Of a stretch of 63,450 bases of DNA, positions 36,576 through 45,663 are shown in pieces. Within the stretch, counting starts at the first letter, position 1. Every line of letters starts with the position of its first letter. Source of the DNA: a bacterium (GTDB lineage: Bacteria > UBP14 > UBA6098 > 4484-93); the NCBI GenBank assembly GCA_021158465.1, contig JAGGUN010000047.1, positions 1 to 63,450 on the forward strand, written 5' to 3'. The notes under the pieces are model-generated. The model saw only the letters and a list, made by a program, of their open reading frames with translations, ran no database searches and was not told where the DNA came from. Position numbers and translations under genes: made by a program.

Positions 36576-37992
36576 CCCCGAAAAGCTTTATCTCTGTCAT
36601 CGCCTCTATAGCATACTCTGGACCTTCGCGGCCGATACCGCTGTCCTTGACACCACCATAAGGCATAAGGTCAGTCCTGAATGTTGGCACCTCGTTAACC
36701 CAAATACCACCTGCTTCAATCCTATCGAAAGCTTCCCTGGCAAGCTCGATATTCTTTGTGAATATCCCTGCCTGCAACCCATAGCGAGAATCGGCAAGCC
36801 GTGATACCCCCTCCTCGAAGCTATCCACAGGGTTGACAACAACGACAGGCGCAAACAGCTCATCCCGGACGATCGGCAAGTCCTCCTTTACATTCGTTAT
36901 TACCGTCGGCTCAAAGAAGTTCCCTCTCGGATGACCACCTGTCACAATTTTCCCCCCAGCCGAGATGGCTTGCTCAACGAGCTTCGTGATGCGGGAAACG
37001 TTCGCCTTGTCAATGATGGGTCCCATCTCGGTCGTCTGCAGCATAGGATTTCCCATCCGAATAGATTCAACCCGCGGGACAAATTCATCGAGGAAGCGCT
37101 GATAAACACCTCTTTGGACATACACCCTCTGAACGGAGATACATACCTGACCAGCAAGAGCAAACGCACCCTTTCTTATCTTCGATACAGCAAGAGGGAT
37201 GTCGGCATCATCCAATATGAGAACACCAGAGTTCGAACCGAGCTCCATTGTAAGTCTCTTCAGCCCAGCAAGCCTCGATATCCTCTTCCCAACAGCAGCA
37301 GAACCTGTAAATGTAATGACCCGAACTCCCTCCGAGCGAACAAGCATCTCTCCGACGGATGAGCCAGGACCGGTAATAACAGATATAACCTCGGGTGGCA
37401 ACCCAGCCTCAAGCAAGCTCTCAGCAAGGATGAAAGCAGAGAAGGGCGTCTTGGATGCAGGCTTTATGATAATAGAGCAACCAGCAGCAATGGCAGGTCC
37501 AACCTTGTGGGCAGCAAGGTTAAGCGGAAAATTAAACGGGACAATCGAAACAACAGGTCCTGCCGGGACACGAGTGAAGAAGCCCCACTTTCGCCTTCCA
37601 GCCTCCGACGCGTCGAACGGCACCTCACGCCCTGCAAGCTTCTTCGCAGCCTCCGAGGAAAGCAAAAGCGTATCAGCACATCTCTTTACCTCACCATGAG
37701 CTTCGTTTATCGTCTTGCCAACCTCGAGGGTTAGAACCTGTGCGATCTCGTTTTCACGAGATAGGATGAACTCGGACGCCTTCCTCAGTACTCGTGCCCT
37801 TTCGTGGCGGGGGAGCGTTTTCGAGAGCTGGAACCCCGAAATAGCCGCAGCGATCGCCTCCTCAACAACACGCTCATCCGACCTACCAACCTCGCCTATG
37901 ATCGTGTCATCATAGGGGTTCAGAACGGGCATAACATCCCTTGTCAGCCTTATCTTCCCACCAACAAGCGGAGCGTTACGCATATACTTCAT
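36544..37992 (-). CDS. NAD(P)-dependent aldehyde dehydrogenase family protein
   Basis: 482 residues, normal length. All four catalytic residues are visible: Asn154 in VPFNFPLNL, Lys177 in IIKPAS, Glu250 in TMELGSNSG and the nucleophile Cys284 in [21 protein letters not shown] is the cofactor loop. The close of the protein ([24 protein letters not shown]) is the usual family ending. Sequence style is like lactaldehyde/non-phosphorylating glyceraldehyde-3-phosphate dehydrogenases, but substrate cannot be fixed. It overlaps the cyclophilin gene by 4 bases (ATGA), so expression is coupled to it, an unexpected pairing of a cytoplasmic dehydrogenase with a secreted isomerase. Confidence 0.92.
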   Translation of the reverse strand: MKYMRNAPLVGGKIRLTRDVMPVLNPYDDTIIGEVGRSDERVVEEAIAAAISGFQLSKTLPRHERARVLRKASEFILSRENEIAQVLTLEVGKTINEAHGEVKRCADTLLLSSEAAKKLAGREVPFDASEAGRRKWGFFTRVPAGPVVSIVPFNFPLNLAAHKVGPAIAAGCSIIIKPASKTPFSAFILAESLLEAGLPPEVISVITGPGSSVGEMLVRSEGVRVITFTGSAAVGKRISRLAGLKRLTMELGSNSGVLILDDADIPLAVSKIRKGAFALAGQVCISVQRVYVQRGVYQRFLDEFVPRVESIRMGNPMLQTTEMGPIIDKANVSRITKLVEQAISAGGKIVTGGHPRGNFFEPTVITNVKEDLPIVRDELFAPVVVVNPVDSFEEGVSRLADSRYGLQAGIFTKNIELAREAFDRIEAGGIWVNEVPTFRTDLMPYGGVKDSGIGREGPEYAIEAMTEIKLFGVNRLGEHRRG

Positions 37993-38651
37993 TTTTCCTG
38001 AGGCTCTGCCTTCCTTTCGACGGGTTCAATATCCCTCTTGAGATACAGCCTCTCCATTATCACTGGTTTCAGGGGTCTGTTGCCTTTGCCAGTTTTGACC
38101 TTTCCTATCTTGTGCACCACATCCATACCGGACACGACTCGTCCGAATATTGTGTACTCCCCATCCAGATGTGGGGCAGGAGCAAGGCAGATATAGAACT
38201 GGCTTCCGGACGACTCCTTCTTTGGGTTCACCTGGTCGGGCAGGCGAGCCATAGCAACGGTTCCTTCAAGATGCTTCTCCTTGGAAAATTCCGCCGGTAT
38301 GGTATACCCAGGACCACCTGTGCCGTCCCCCTTAGGGTCACCTCCTTGGATAATGAATCCGTCTATTACCCTGTGGAATGTAAGCCCATCATAGAACCCT
38401 TTTCTAACAAGCTTCAGAAAATTCTCACAGGTCTTCGGAGCGATATTGGGGAGAAGCTGTATCTCGAAATTACCCATACTGGTTTCCACCACCACGACAG
38501 GATCCTTCTCCTCCGGTGGCGGTGGCTCGTCAGGAAGTGTTGATTCTTCCTCAGCGGATGATCCTTCAGGCGTTGCCGTCGTGGGGACTGGTGTCCCAAC
38601 AAAGGCAGCGAAAATCAAGAACAGAAGCAACACAGCCAAAAACTCTCTCAT
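37989..38651 (-). CDS. Exported cyclophilin-type peptidyl-prolyl cis-trans isomerase
   Basis: 220 residues. An N-terminal hydrophobic segment ([16 protein letters not shown]) is a signal peptide or anchor, followed by an acidic, proline-rich linker (~25-50). The cyclophilin domain (~52-200) has [15 protein letters not shown] with the catalytic Arg, [33 protein letters not shown] and the usual spacing. It ends in a charged tail. Function: proline isomerisation during folding of exported proteins, plausible in a cell that secretes many huge beta-rich proteins. GGAGAAAG precedes the ATG. Confidence 0.93.
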   Translation of the reverse strand: MREFLAVLLLFLIFAAFVGTPVPTTATPEGSSAEEESTLPDEPPPPEEKDPVVVVETSMGNFEIQLLPNIAPKTCENFLKLVRKGFYDGLTFHRVIDGFIIQGGDPKGDGTGGPGYTIPAEFSKEKHLEGTVAMARLPDQVNPKKESSGSQFYICLAPAPHLDGEYTIFGRVVSGMDVVHKIGKVKTGKGNRPLKPVIMERLYLKRDIEPVERKAEPQEK

Positions 38652-38685
38652 CTCTTTCTCCTTTGTTAGTCTTTATTATGAAATC

Positions 38686-38713
38686 AATTTAAGAAAACAT
38701 ACCTGGTTGTCAA
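38686..38713 (-). promoter_or_regulatory. Possible promoter for the cyclophilin-aldehyde dehydrogenase pair
   Basis: Minus-strand TTGACA (38708-38713), 16-base spacer, TAAATT (38686-38691), in the 74-base gap after the TPR gene and about 35 bases before the cyclophilin ATG. The -35 is perfect, the -10 weak. Confidence 0.5.
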
Positions 38714-38725
38714 CACAAATAACAC

Positions 38726-41197
38726 TTATGGATTAGTTTTGGGGAAGCTTCGGTATATTCGTAGGTTCTTCTCTGCCTCCTGCCTTGTAGAGTCCTCGTT
38801 GGTTATCCTCAAGCAGCTGGAGAAGTAGCTACAGGCTTCGTCAAACCTATCGAGCATAGCAAGAGCCTTCCCTATCTTGAGGTAGAGCTGTCCTGTAACC
38901 TCTTGTGGGAGTTTCCCGCTGGCAAGTGCCATCTGGTATTCTGAGACAGCGCTTTCATACTCCTCCAGCTGCATATAGGTATCGCCTGTAATCTCACACA
39001 AGAGATATAGTTTATCCTGCGGAAACGATGCTTTAGCAGAATCGGCATAGGAGATCGCATCGGACAATCTTCCCTCTTTCAAAAACGAATTTACCTTCCC
39101 CAGCACCGCTTCCTCAAGCGTGGTCAGCTCATTTTCCATAGATCTTCGGGCTATCTCATCGTATATGAGCCTCGCCTCGTCTTCCTTCCCGAGCCTCTCA
39201 TACAGTCTCGCCATCTTCAAAAGCCCCCTCATCCCAGCCTCCTCATCTGGGAAAAACCTGGCAAGCTTTTCTGAATAGAAAAGCAATTTCCCGTCGTTCC
39301 CTTCCTTCTCGAAGTGGTCAGCAAGCATCTCGAGACCATCCGCTGCTCTGGGAGAAGCAGGAAACTCGGACAGAAGCCTGTTTATTACCTGCTCCGCTCT
39401 TTCAACATCTCCTCCCTTTAAAGCGACCCTTCCCAATCGGAAACTCGCCTCGCACCAGATGCTATCTGGAGAAAGGAGGGTCAAAAGGCTCGAATATTCC
39501 TCCGCAGCCTCCGTGTACATCTCCGAGGCTTCATAATACCCTCCAATGTCCAGCACAAGACTGGGGACAAGCGGGCTATCAGGATAGCGAGCAATGAAAC
39601 TCTTCATTGCTTCTATGTAAGACTCGAACTCACCCAGCTTAAACAGCGCGGTATAGACCAGAAGCTCCGTCCTGTCATAGAATTCATCCCTTGTCCCCAT
39701 CCGCTCGAACTCCTTCCCAATATCCACAACCCTCGAGTACACCCCAGCATCGAGGTAGTTCCTTGCTGCCCGGAACATCGATTCCCTCGCAAGCGCACTC
39801 GTCGGGAAGGTGGAAAAAAGCCGTTCATAGCTCTCTCCCGACCTCCTATACTCACCCTCCAAGCTATATATCTCACCAAGGAGAAAAAGGGCATCGTCGC
39901 ACAGGAAGGAGTTGCAGTCCCGCGCGAAATCTTCCAGCTCCTCTGCTGCCTCCTGATACAGACCCTGATTATAGTATGTTTTTGCATGCGCAAACTCCGC
40001 CCTCACAGCAACAGGAGAGTGTGGATACCTCCTCAGAAACTCGGAGAAAAGTTCCCTTGCAATGGAGAACTTCTCCCTGCGATAGTAGCTCCAGGCAAGC
40101 CCATAAAGAGCATCCTCCTTGTAGGTATCCGAATCGGTGTTGTAAGCCTCTGTATAAACCTTCGTTGCCTGTACGAACCTGTGCAACCTGTAAGATACCT
40201 CCCCCGCAAATACAAGCGCCTCCTGCCGAAGCGATGGGTCGGAGGCAAGTTTTCCAGCACCCTTGAAGTACTCCAGAGCCTTTTCCTCCTCCTTTCTGTC
40301 AAGACAGAAATACCCCGCTTCAAGAAGGAGCTCGGAGACGGCATCATCTCCACAAGTCGTATCGACAGGGAGCATATCCTCAAAAGCTACCCCTCCTGAT
40401 TTCATCCGATAGAAACTCCTGATGCGCTCAACCCGTGACGCGTAAGCCGTCCCTGGAGAGATGGAGACAAGCTGTTCAAGTATGGAATCTCCTTTCTCCA
40501 CCTCTCCTTTTTCATAGTGTGCAACAGCCTCAAGAAAGAGCGCATCGTCCACCCACCAGTGCCGGGACTTATCCAGGCTTACCCGATAGAAATCTATTGC
40601 CTCCTCGAGGGTCGCAACAGCGGAGTCATATTCACCCCTCTCAATATCGAACCCTGCCAGCCGGTATAACACCTCACCATACAGGACACTTCCCTTATAA
40701 TCCCGGGTAATCCTCTCCATTACAACAGCAGCGGAATCCAGCATATCTGCCCTCATAAGCGAGAGGGCAAAAATGTATCTTGCGAAGAGCTCTTGCAGGG
40801 AGTAACTTTTCACCTCCTCTGGATGTGCCTCGCGAAAGCAGGTAATAACTGTATCGTAGTTTCCCTCATACAAATTTCCGAGGAGAAAGAAGGTCTCTTC
40901 CCAAGGCGAAAGTCTCTTCTTGAACTCATCTACCAGCGCCGCTGTATCGCCTCTCTCCAGATATATTATCCCGAGCCAGAGAGTTGCCCAGTCGAATATG
41001 TACAGTGATGTCGAGAGCATTCTCACCCTCTTAAACTGAAGAGCGGCAAGGTCCAGATCGCCTCTGTCGAGGAGCTTCTTGCCCATAACAAGTGCCGCCT
41101 CATCGGGAGGAAGATTGACCGGAAAGCTCCCTCCCTCAGCCGCTGAAGATAAGAGAAGCAAAAGGATGGTAAGAAGAAAAACGGCTCTCTTATTCAT
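38726..41197 (-). CDS. Exported tetratricopeptide-repeat protein
   Basis: About 823 residues from the ATG at 41195-41197, where the protein begins with a signal peptide (MNKRAVFLLTILLLLLSSAAEGG). An in-frame GTG 18 bases upstream lacks a better ribosome-binding site. Essentially the whole mature protein (~30-820) is helical TPR repeats, e.g. YGLAWSYYRREKFSIARELFSEFLRRYPHSP and LGEIYSLEGEYRRSGESYERLFSTFPTS. The pattern resembles periplasmic/outer-membrane TPR scaffolds (BamD- or CpoB-like), but far longer. The start overlaps the end of the outer-membrane-like gene by 8 bases, suggesting the two act together. Specific role unknown. Confidence 0.85.
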   Translation of the reverse strand: MNKRAVFLLTILLLLLSSAAEGGSFPVNLPPDEAALVMGKKLLDRGDLDLAALQFKRVRMLSTSLYIFDWATLWLGIIYLERGDTAALVDEFKKRLSPWEETFFLLGNLYEGNYDTVITCFREAHPEEVKSYSLQELFARYIFALSLMRADMLDSAAVVMERITRDYKGSVLYGEVLYRLAGFDIERGEYDSAVATLEEAIDFYRVSLDKSRHWWVDDALFLEAVAHYEKGEVEKGDSILEQLVSISPGTAYASRVERIRSFYRMKSGGVAFEDMLPVDTTCGDDAVSELLLEAGYFCLDRKEEEKALEYFKGAGKLASDPSLRQEALVFAGEVSYRLHRFVQATKVYTEAYNTDSDTYKEDALYGLAWSYYRREKFSIARELFSEFLRRYPHSPVAVRAEFAHAKTYYNQGLYQEAAEELEDFARDCNSFLCDDALFLLGEIYSLEGEYRRSGESYERLFSTFPTSALARESMFRAARNYLDAGVYSRVVDIGKEFERMGTRDEFYDRTELLVYTALFKLGEFESYIEAMKSFIARYPDSPLVPSLVLDIGGYYEASEMYTEAAEEYSSLLTLLSPDSIWCEASFRLGRVALKGGDVERAEQVINRLLSEFPASPRAADGLEMLADHFEKEGNDGKLLFYSEKLARFFPDEEAGMRGLLKMARLYERLGKEDEARLIYDEIARRSMENELTTLEEAVLGKVNSFLKEGRLSDAISYADSAKASFPQDKLYLLCEITGDTYMQLEEYESAVSEYQMALASGKLPQEVTGQLYLKIGKALAMLDRFDEACSYFSSCLRITNEDSTRQEAEKNLRIYRSFPKTNP

Positions 41198-42005
41198 AGT
41201 AGCTCTGACACTCACCGCAGGAGCGCTTCTGTGACTCCCCTATCTGGGAAACACCGATCGTAAAGGATGTCGAGTGCTTGTCCCAGAAGCGAAGTTCAAG
41301 CGAGAGGGTATATCTGTTCGGCAGGATAATATCCAGCCCAACCATAGGTTTCGGATACAATGTCGGGATATAGAAATACCCATCGGACTTTGACATCTGA
41401 GTTGACATAAAGTAACGTTCATAATGTATCTTCCCCTCCACACAGTGCCACTCCCCACCAAAGTAGAACACAAGATAGGTGTACCAAGGGTTTTCATATA
41501 GCCAGTAGATCCCTCCACCAAGCTCGTTCCAGCGGTAGGTAATCTTGTAGTAGGTATCCGCTCCTCTTGTAACCTTCCCCCGAGTAAGGGTTGTAAGGTA
41601 ATCAACGGCAAAATAGCTCCTCAAAACCCCATACTCACCACGGATTCCGAGGCAGAAGTCCCAGTAGTGATTTTTGCTCTCGGCACCAAACGCAAGCTCC
41701 CAGGAGCCGTCATAACGGGATAGACTGCGGGATGAGTAATCAACATCCATATCTGAGCCGCCAAGCAGAAATCCAAGCGACCAACCATCCACAAATGACG
41801 AAGAAAACTTAACAAGCAGTCTGTTGGAATTCATCCTAAACGGAGGGGCGGACTCCTGCTTAATCTCGGTGTTTTCCCTCTGGTACTCTGCAGATACCTG
41901 AAGCCTGCTCTTGAGCGTCTCGTATCCAGGGTTCCCAACAGTGAGAGCAACCACCCGACAGGAGAGCAAGAAGAGTATAAATAAAAAGATAAATATCCGT
42001 CTCAT
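41190..42005 (-). CDS. Hypothetical outer-membrane beta-barrel-like protein
   Basis: 271 residues, family not recognised. The N-terminus is a signal sequence (IFIFLFILFLLSCRVVA); the LLSC could be a weak lipobox, otherwise cleavage is after VVA. The rest is alternating polar/aromatic strands (e.g. WSLGFLLGGSDMDVDYSS, SWELAFGAESKNHYWDFCLGIRGEYG, TYLVFYFGGEWHC) with turns every 10-15 residues, as in a small 10-14-strand barrel. It ends near GVSQIGESQKRSCGECQSYYE, an unusual cysteine-containing tail after the last strand. It lies 3 bases downstream of rmlB and is coupled to the TPR gene. Role unknown. Confidence 0.75.
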   Translation of the reverse strand: MRRIFIFLFILFLLSCRVVALTVGNPGYETLKSRLQVSAEYQRENTEIKQESAPPFRMNSNRLLVKFSSSFVDGWSLGFLLGGSDMDVDYSSRSLSRYDGSWELAFGAESKNHYWDFCLGIRGEYGVLRSYFAVDYLTTLTRGKVTRGADTYYKITYRWNELGGGIYWLYENPWYTYLVFYFGGEWHCVEGKIHYERYFMSTQMSKSDGYFYIPTLYPKPMVGLDIILPNRYTLSLELRFWDKHSTSFTIGVSQIGESQKRSCGECQSYYE

Positions 42006-42008
42006 CTT

Positions 42009-43001
42009 TCATCTCCTCGAAAAGCCCGATGGCTCTATGGTATCAAGATTGCTGGCGAACCAAAGCACAGTCCTTTCAAGCGCCTCATCAAAGCTATACC
42101 TTGGCTCCCAGCCAAGTGTCTCCCTTATCTTGCTCGAATCTATAGCATACCTTACATCGTGCCCGGGTCTGTCTGGAACAAACTTTATCACCGATTCATC
42201 CTTCCCAAGTATTCTCGCTACCCTCCTCGCAAGCTCGATATTCTGTATCCTGACCCCTGTCCCTATGTTATACACCTCCCCTATCCCACCATTGAGTAAA
42301 ACCAGGATAATAGCCTCGACCGCATCCTTAACGAACATCCATTCACGAATCTGTCTTCCATCTCCGTAAACCGGAATCCTGTTTTCCCGAACGGCCCTAC
42401 AGGTAAAAACGGGGATAGCATTGTGCAGATTCTCCCTGGGACCGAAGTTGTTACACATACGGACAATCTTGTAAGGGAACCCAAATGCTCTATCCTCGGC
42501 AAATATCATCCGCTCTGCCGCCGCCTTCGTGACACTGTAAGGGTTCGTCGGGCAAAAAGGTGCATTTTCCTTAGATGGTTCACCAAGATTCTCACCATAT
42601 ACCTCGTCAGTCGATATCTGAAGGAAGAAATCTATACCATGCTTCATCCCGAGCTTAACCATCCGATATACCCCGTCGATGTTCGTCCGTATAAACTGCT
42701 CAGCATCCCGAACCGAGAAATCAACCAAACTCTCCGCAGCAAAATTGACCACCACATCGCAATCCTTCATAACCTCATCCATAAGGGCAACATCGCATAT
42801 ATCACCCTGAATGAAACGGAAGTTATCCATCTCCTGAACAGGTGCAAGGTTTTCAAGCCTCCCAGCATGAGGGGTTAAGATGTCAATGACAACAAAATCT
42901 GTCTCCGGGAAGCGCGACACCGCTTCCTCAACAAAGTGGCTACCGATGAACCCTGCTGCCCCCGTTACAAGAACAGTCTTGCCGGTTATATCATATCCCA
43001 T
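42009..43001 (-). CDS. rmlB: dTDP-glucose 4,6-dehydratase (RmlB) or close relative
   Basis: 330 residues, extended SDR. The NAD motif is VTGAAGFIGSHF. The catalytic Thr-Asp-Glu is in QISTDEVYGE and the Tyr-Lys pair in NPYSVTKAAAE; YGDGRQIREWMFVKDAVEAI and PDRPGHDVRYAID match RmlB well. One departure: the usual AAESHVDRS loop reads AAESLVDFS, and the FPEKLIPL substrate segment reads ENLHNAIPVF, so another NDP-hexose or uronic acid substrate is possible. It makes the 4-keto-6-deoxy intermediate of deoxysugars. Start and the upstream stop overlap by one base (TAATG). Confidence 0.85.
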   Translation of the reverse strand: MGYDITGKTVLVTGAAGFIGSHFVEEAVSRFPETDFVVIDILTPHAGRLENLAPVQEMDNFRFIQGDICDVALMDEVMKDCDVVVNFAAESLVDFSVRDAEQFIRTNIDGVYRMVKLGMKHGIDFFLQISTDEVYGENLGEPSKENAPFCPTNPYSVTKAAAERMIFAEDRAFGFPYKIVRMCNNFGPRENLHNAIPVFTCRAVRENRIPVYGDGRQIREWMFVKDAVEAIILVLLNGGIGEVYNIGTGVRIQNIELARRVARILGKDESVIKFVPDRPGHDVRYAIDSSKIRETLGWEPRYSFDEALERTVLWFASNLDTIEPSGFSRR

Positions 43002-43456
43002 TACCTGTCCTTTCTTGACCAGTCATACGGTATCGGAGACTCATGCGGGTCAAGCCTATCCTCATCCGGGTTCTCATAGTTATAAGGCTCAGTCGGGCAG
43101 TTCAACACCAGTGCAGCCTCTTCTCCAATCCCCTTCCAGCCGTGATACACACCCCTCGGAATCTTCACGATGACAGGTCTCTTATCCCCAATGAATAACT
43201 CGTCCACCTCACCATAAGTAGCTGAATCCTTCCTTGGATCAAACATAACAAGCTTTATCATCCCCTTCAAGCACACCACAAAATCATCCTGCAGCCTATG
43301 CTTGTGCCACCCCTTCACAACCCCGGGGTAGACCGCAGAAACATAAACCTGCCCGAACTTCTCAAATATATCCTCATCACACCTCAGGCATTCCATAAGC
43401 CATCCCCTCTCGTCAGGAATAACCCGCCTATCCTTGACCACCACACCTTCTATCAT
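43001..43456 (-). CDS. rmlC: dTDP-4-dehydrorhamnose 3,5-epimerase-like cupin (RmlC family)
   Basis: 151 residues, shorter than the usual ~180. The cupin core keeps VVKGWHKHRLQDDFVVCLKG (RGLHYQ in classic RmlC), VIVKIPRGVYHGW with the second histidine, and the end motif PTEPYNYENPDEDRLDP, which is characteristic of this family. It would epimerise C3/C5 of the 4-keto sugar made by the RmlB-like enzyme next door. The short form and the WHKH variant resemble archaeal and candidate-phylum RmlC-like proteins, so the true reaction could be a 3- or 5-epimerisation or ketoisomerisation of another dTDP sugar. GGGGGAG precedes the ATG. Confidence 0.75.
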   Translation of the reverse strand: MIEGVVVKDRRVIPDERGWLMECLRCDEDIFEKFGQVYVSAVYPGVVKGWHKHRLQDDFVVCLKGMIKLVMFDPRKDSATYGEVDELFIGDKRPVIVKIPRGVYHGWKGIGEEAALVLNCPTEPYNYENPDEDRLDPHESPIPYDWSRKDR

Positions 43457-43473
43457 CTCTCCCCCTTGAATTT

Positions 43474-44670
43474 TTATCTTTTGCCTTCGTTATACCTTTC
43501 TATCCCTATGGCGAGGGTTCTCATCGCAGATCTTATCTCCTCTTCTCTAAGGACATAAGCAATCCGAGCCTCCTTCTTGCCAAGCGTCTCTGTAGCGTAA
43601 AACCCCGGTCCAGGTGCTATCATCGTGGTCGTCTGATTGTAAGAGAAATCGGTCAGCATCCATCTAGCAAAATCCTCGATGTCATCCACCGGCAGAGTCG
43701 CCATAATATAGAACGCACCTGACGGCTTCCTACAGAACGCACCCGGAATCTTCTCAAGCTCCTCAATGGCGACATCCCTGCGGCGCCTGTATTCGTCCCT
43801 CATCTTACGGTAATATTCATCGCTGATATTGTCGAAAACATTCTTTGCCGCATACTGTTCAACCGATGGCGGACACAACCTCGCCTGCGCAAACTTCAAA
43901 ACAGAACGCATAACTTCGCCGTTCTTGCTCGCAATATTTCCAATCCTTGCACCACAGGCAGAGAACCGCTTAGAGACGGAATCCAGGAGTATCGCCCTGT
44001 CGCGTACCTGCGGAAGATGCATTACGGAGGTGTAATTCCCTTCATATACAAACTCCCTGTAGACCTCATCGGAGATGACAAAAAGCTCGTTCCTCTCCGC
44101 TATATCGGCTATCATCTCCATCTCTTCCCTCGTCAGAACAGTTCCTGTAGGGTTGTTTGGCGTGCAGATAAATATCCCCCTCGTCCGTTCGGTAATCTTC
44201 TCCTCTATAACCTCGGGAGCAGGTAAATGGTACCCGTTCTCCGGGGAGGTCGTTATCGGCACAAGCTTCACACCCGCCATGACGGCGTATCCGTTGTAGT
44301 TCGTATAGAACGGCTCAAATATGATAAACTCATCCCCCGGGTCGGATGTGGCAAGCATAGAAAAGACAATCGCCTCCGAACCACCTACCGTGACAACTAT
44401 ATCCTCAGGCTCAAAATCGATCCCATATCTCCTGTAGTAGCGGATAAGCGAATCGATGTAGTCAAGATCCCCCTGGGAGTTGCCGTACGCAAGCACCTTA
44501 GCACCATAACTCTTTATAGCTTCCCAAAAGAGCGGTGGCGTCTCAATATCCGGCTGTCCGATGTTCAGATGATATACCTTGATGCCCCTTCTCTCGGCAT
44601 CAATCGCAAGCGGTACAAGCTTCCGAATAGGCGAAGCTGGAACCCTTCTCCCCCTAACAGATATATTCAC
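43474..44670 (-). CDS. Class I/II PLP-dependent aminotransferase (aspartate aminotransferase family)
   Basis: About 398 residues from a GTG at 44668-44670, chosen because AAAGGAGG sits 4-5 bases before it; a longer frame would begin inside that ribosome-binding site. The internal aldimine lysine is in LLDSVSKRFSACGARIG (about residue 234). TPNNPTG, ISDEVYREF and the N-terminal HLNIGQPDIETP are all classic for aspartate/aromatic aminotransferases. It is not a sugar (DegT-type) aminotransferase, despite sitting between the C5-epimerase-like and RmlC genes. Substrate unknown. Confidence 0.88.
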   Translation of the reverse strand: MNISVRGRRVPASPIRKLVPLAIDAERRGIKVYHLNIGQPDIETPPLFWEAIKSYGAKVLAYGNSQGDLDYIDSLIRYYRRYGIDFEPEDIVVTVGGSEAIVFSMLATSDPGDEFIIFEPFYTNYNGYAVMAGVKLVPITTSPENGYHLPAPEVIEEKITERTRGIFICTPNNPTGTVLTREEMEMIADIAERNELFVISDEVYREFVYEGNYTSVMHLPQVRDRAILLDSVSKRFSACGARIGNIASKNGEVMRSVLKFAQARLCPPSVEQYAAKNVFDNISDEYYRKMRDEYRRRRDVAIEELEKIPGAFCRKPSGAFYIMATLPVDDIEDFARWMLTDFSYNQTTTMIAPGPGFYATETLGKKEARIAYVLREEEIRSAMRTLAIGIERYNEGKR

Positions 44671-44681
44671 TTTGCCTCCTT

Positions 44682-45530
44682 TCAACTACAAGAAACGCTG
44701 TTCTGCCTCCCTGTCAAGAAAGAAATTTTCTCCCCAAGCTTCCCGAGGGCAAACCTTATCCTATTCTCGGGAGAGTAGAGATACCGCCTCCACTTATCGT
44801 GATAATACTTAAACTCCGCATTCCCAGTAATCTTGTGCATAATCCCCGTCAACTCTATGTGAATTCTGTGGTACCCAACAGAGGCCAGGAGCGGCACAGG
44901 CTTCAGAAGATACAGACTCCAGAAACCTGTATCGTATAGGTGAAGATTAGAAGCAAGGTTTCTCGATACAAGGTCGAAAAGCTGTCTCTCCTTGGTAAGT
45001 CCGGACAGCTCGACCGCGTCGCAAAGCCCAATGAGAGCAAACATCATCCCGTTCAGAACATTCGGGGAGAAACCCGCTGGATACTCCTCGAGCGACACCG
45101 TCCCATCAGGGAACAAACCAGCCACTCCACCATCCTCAACAGAGCTGTGGAACGGAACAAGCGCTCCTTCAACTACCTCCAGAACCTCATTCCCCCCACC
45201 AGCGAGGATGTAGCGCGTAAGGAGCGATATCGCCTCTCCCTGTGCCATCGCAGATACCCACCCCGGCTGAAGCGAAAATCGCCTTTCAGAGAAATCGTAT
45301 TCCCAGACAAACGCCCTTCCCTTCTGTTTTGCATTCTCAAGCAACGCCTCCGAGCATCTGATAAACCCAGCCTCGTTCCCAGTATTGTAGTAAAACAGCC
45401 CTGCCTGTGCAACGGCAACTGGATGGAAAAAAGGAAGCCTCGGAAGACCCTCCTCATCCATCGGTATCCCACCAAAACAGAGCTTCCTGTATCTGAGAAA
45501 ATCAAACGGGTATGGATGGACAGGATGCAT
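44682..45530 (-). CDS. D-glucuronyl C5-epimerase-like protein
   Basis: 282 residues from the ATG at 45528-45530. A longer in-frame TTG (45572) lies at or upstream of the likely transcription start and has no ribosome-binding site, so it was not used. The C5-epim_C signature is clear: FFHPVAVAQAGLFYYN, QPGWVSAMAQGEAISLL, SLEEYPAG..PNVLNGMMFALIGLCD, YDTGFWSLYLL and the YHRIHIELTGIMHKIT segment. Animal and bacterial members convert D-glucuronic to L-iduronic acid in heparosan-type polymers. No signal peptide is seen, so it probably works in the cytoplasm on a sugar chain or nucleotide/lipid-linked unit. First gene of an operon with an aminotransferase, RmlC and RmlB. Confidence 0.85.
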   Translation of the reverse strand: MHPVHPYPFDFLRYRKLCFGGIPMDEEGLPRLPFFHPVAVAQAGLFYYNTGNEAGFIRCSEALLENAKQKGRAFVWEYDFSERRFSLQPGWVSAMAQGEAISLLTRYILAGGGNEVLEVVEGALVPFHSSVEDGGVAGLFPDGTVSLEEYPAGFSPNVLNGMMFALIGLCDAVELSGLTKERQLFDLVSRNLASNLHLYDTGFWSLYLLKPVPLLASVGYHRIHIELTGIMHKITGNAEFKYYHDKWRRYLYSPENRIRFALGKLGEKISFLTGRQNSVSCS

Positions 45531-45575
45531 CAGCTCAATCGTGTTGTTCCTTAGCTTGGGACCGCCAGTCAATCA

Positions 45576-45603
45576 ATTATATCGCTTCTACACAGAAAGT
45601 CAA
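45576..45603 (-). promoter_or_regulatory. Promoter of the C5-epimerase / aminotransferase / rmlCB operon
   Basis: Minus-strand TTGACT (45598-45603), 16-base spacer, perfect TATAAT (45576-45581). Predicted transcription start near 45569 leaves a leader of about 40 bases before the ATG at 45530. The -35 abuts the U-tract of the upstream gene's terminator. Confidence 0.75.
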
Positions 45604-45634
45604 ACAAAAAGGGAGCAGACAAACCTCTGCTCCC
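45604..45634 (-). terminator. Rho-independent terminator of the 3085-residue surface protein
   Basis: Arms GGGAGCAG (45611-45618) and CTGCTCCC (45627-45634) give a perfect 8-bp stem with an 8-base loop, followed on the minus strand by TTTTTGTTTG. It lies 30 bases past the stop at 45664. Confidence 0.9.
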
Positions 45635-45663
45635 ACGGAGGCAATACTCCCTCCTATCCGCTT

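Noticed and set aside
45531-45572. TTG start of the C5-epimerase-like gene at 45572
   Set aside because: It lies at or upstream of the likely transcription start (~45569) of the promoter at 45576-45603 and has no ribosome-binding site.
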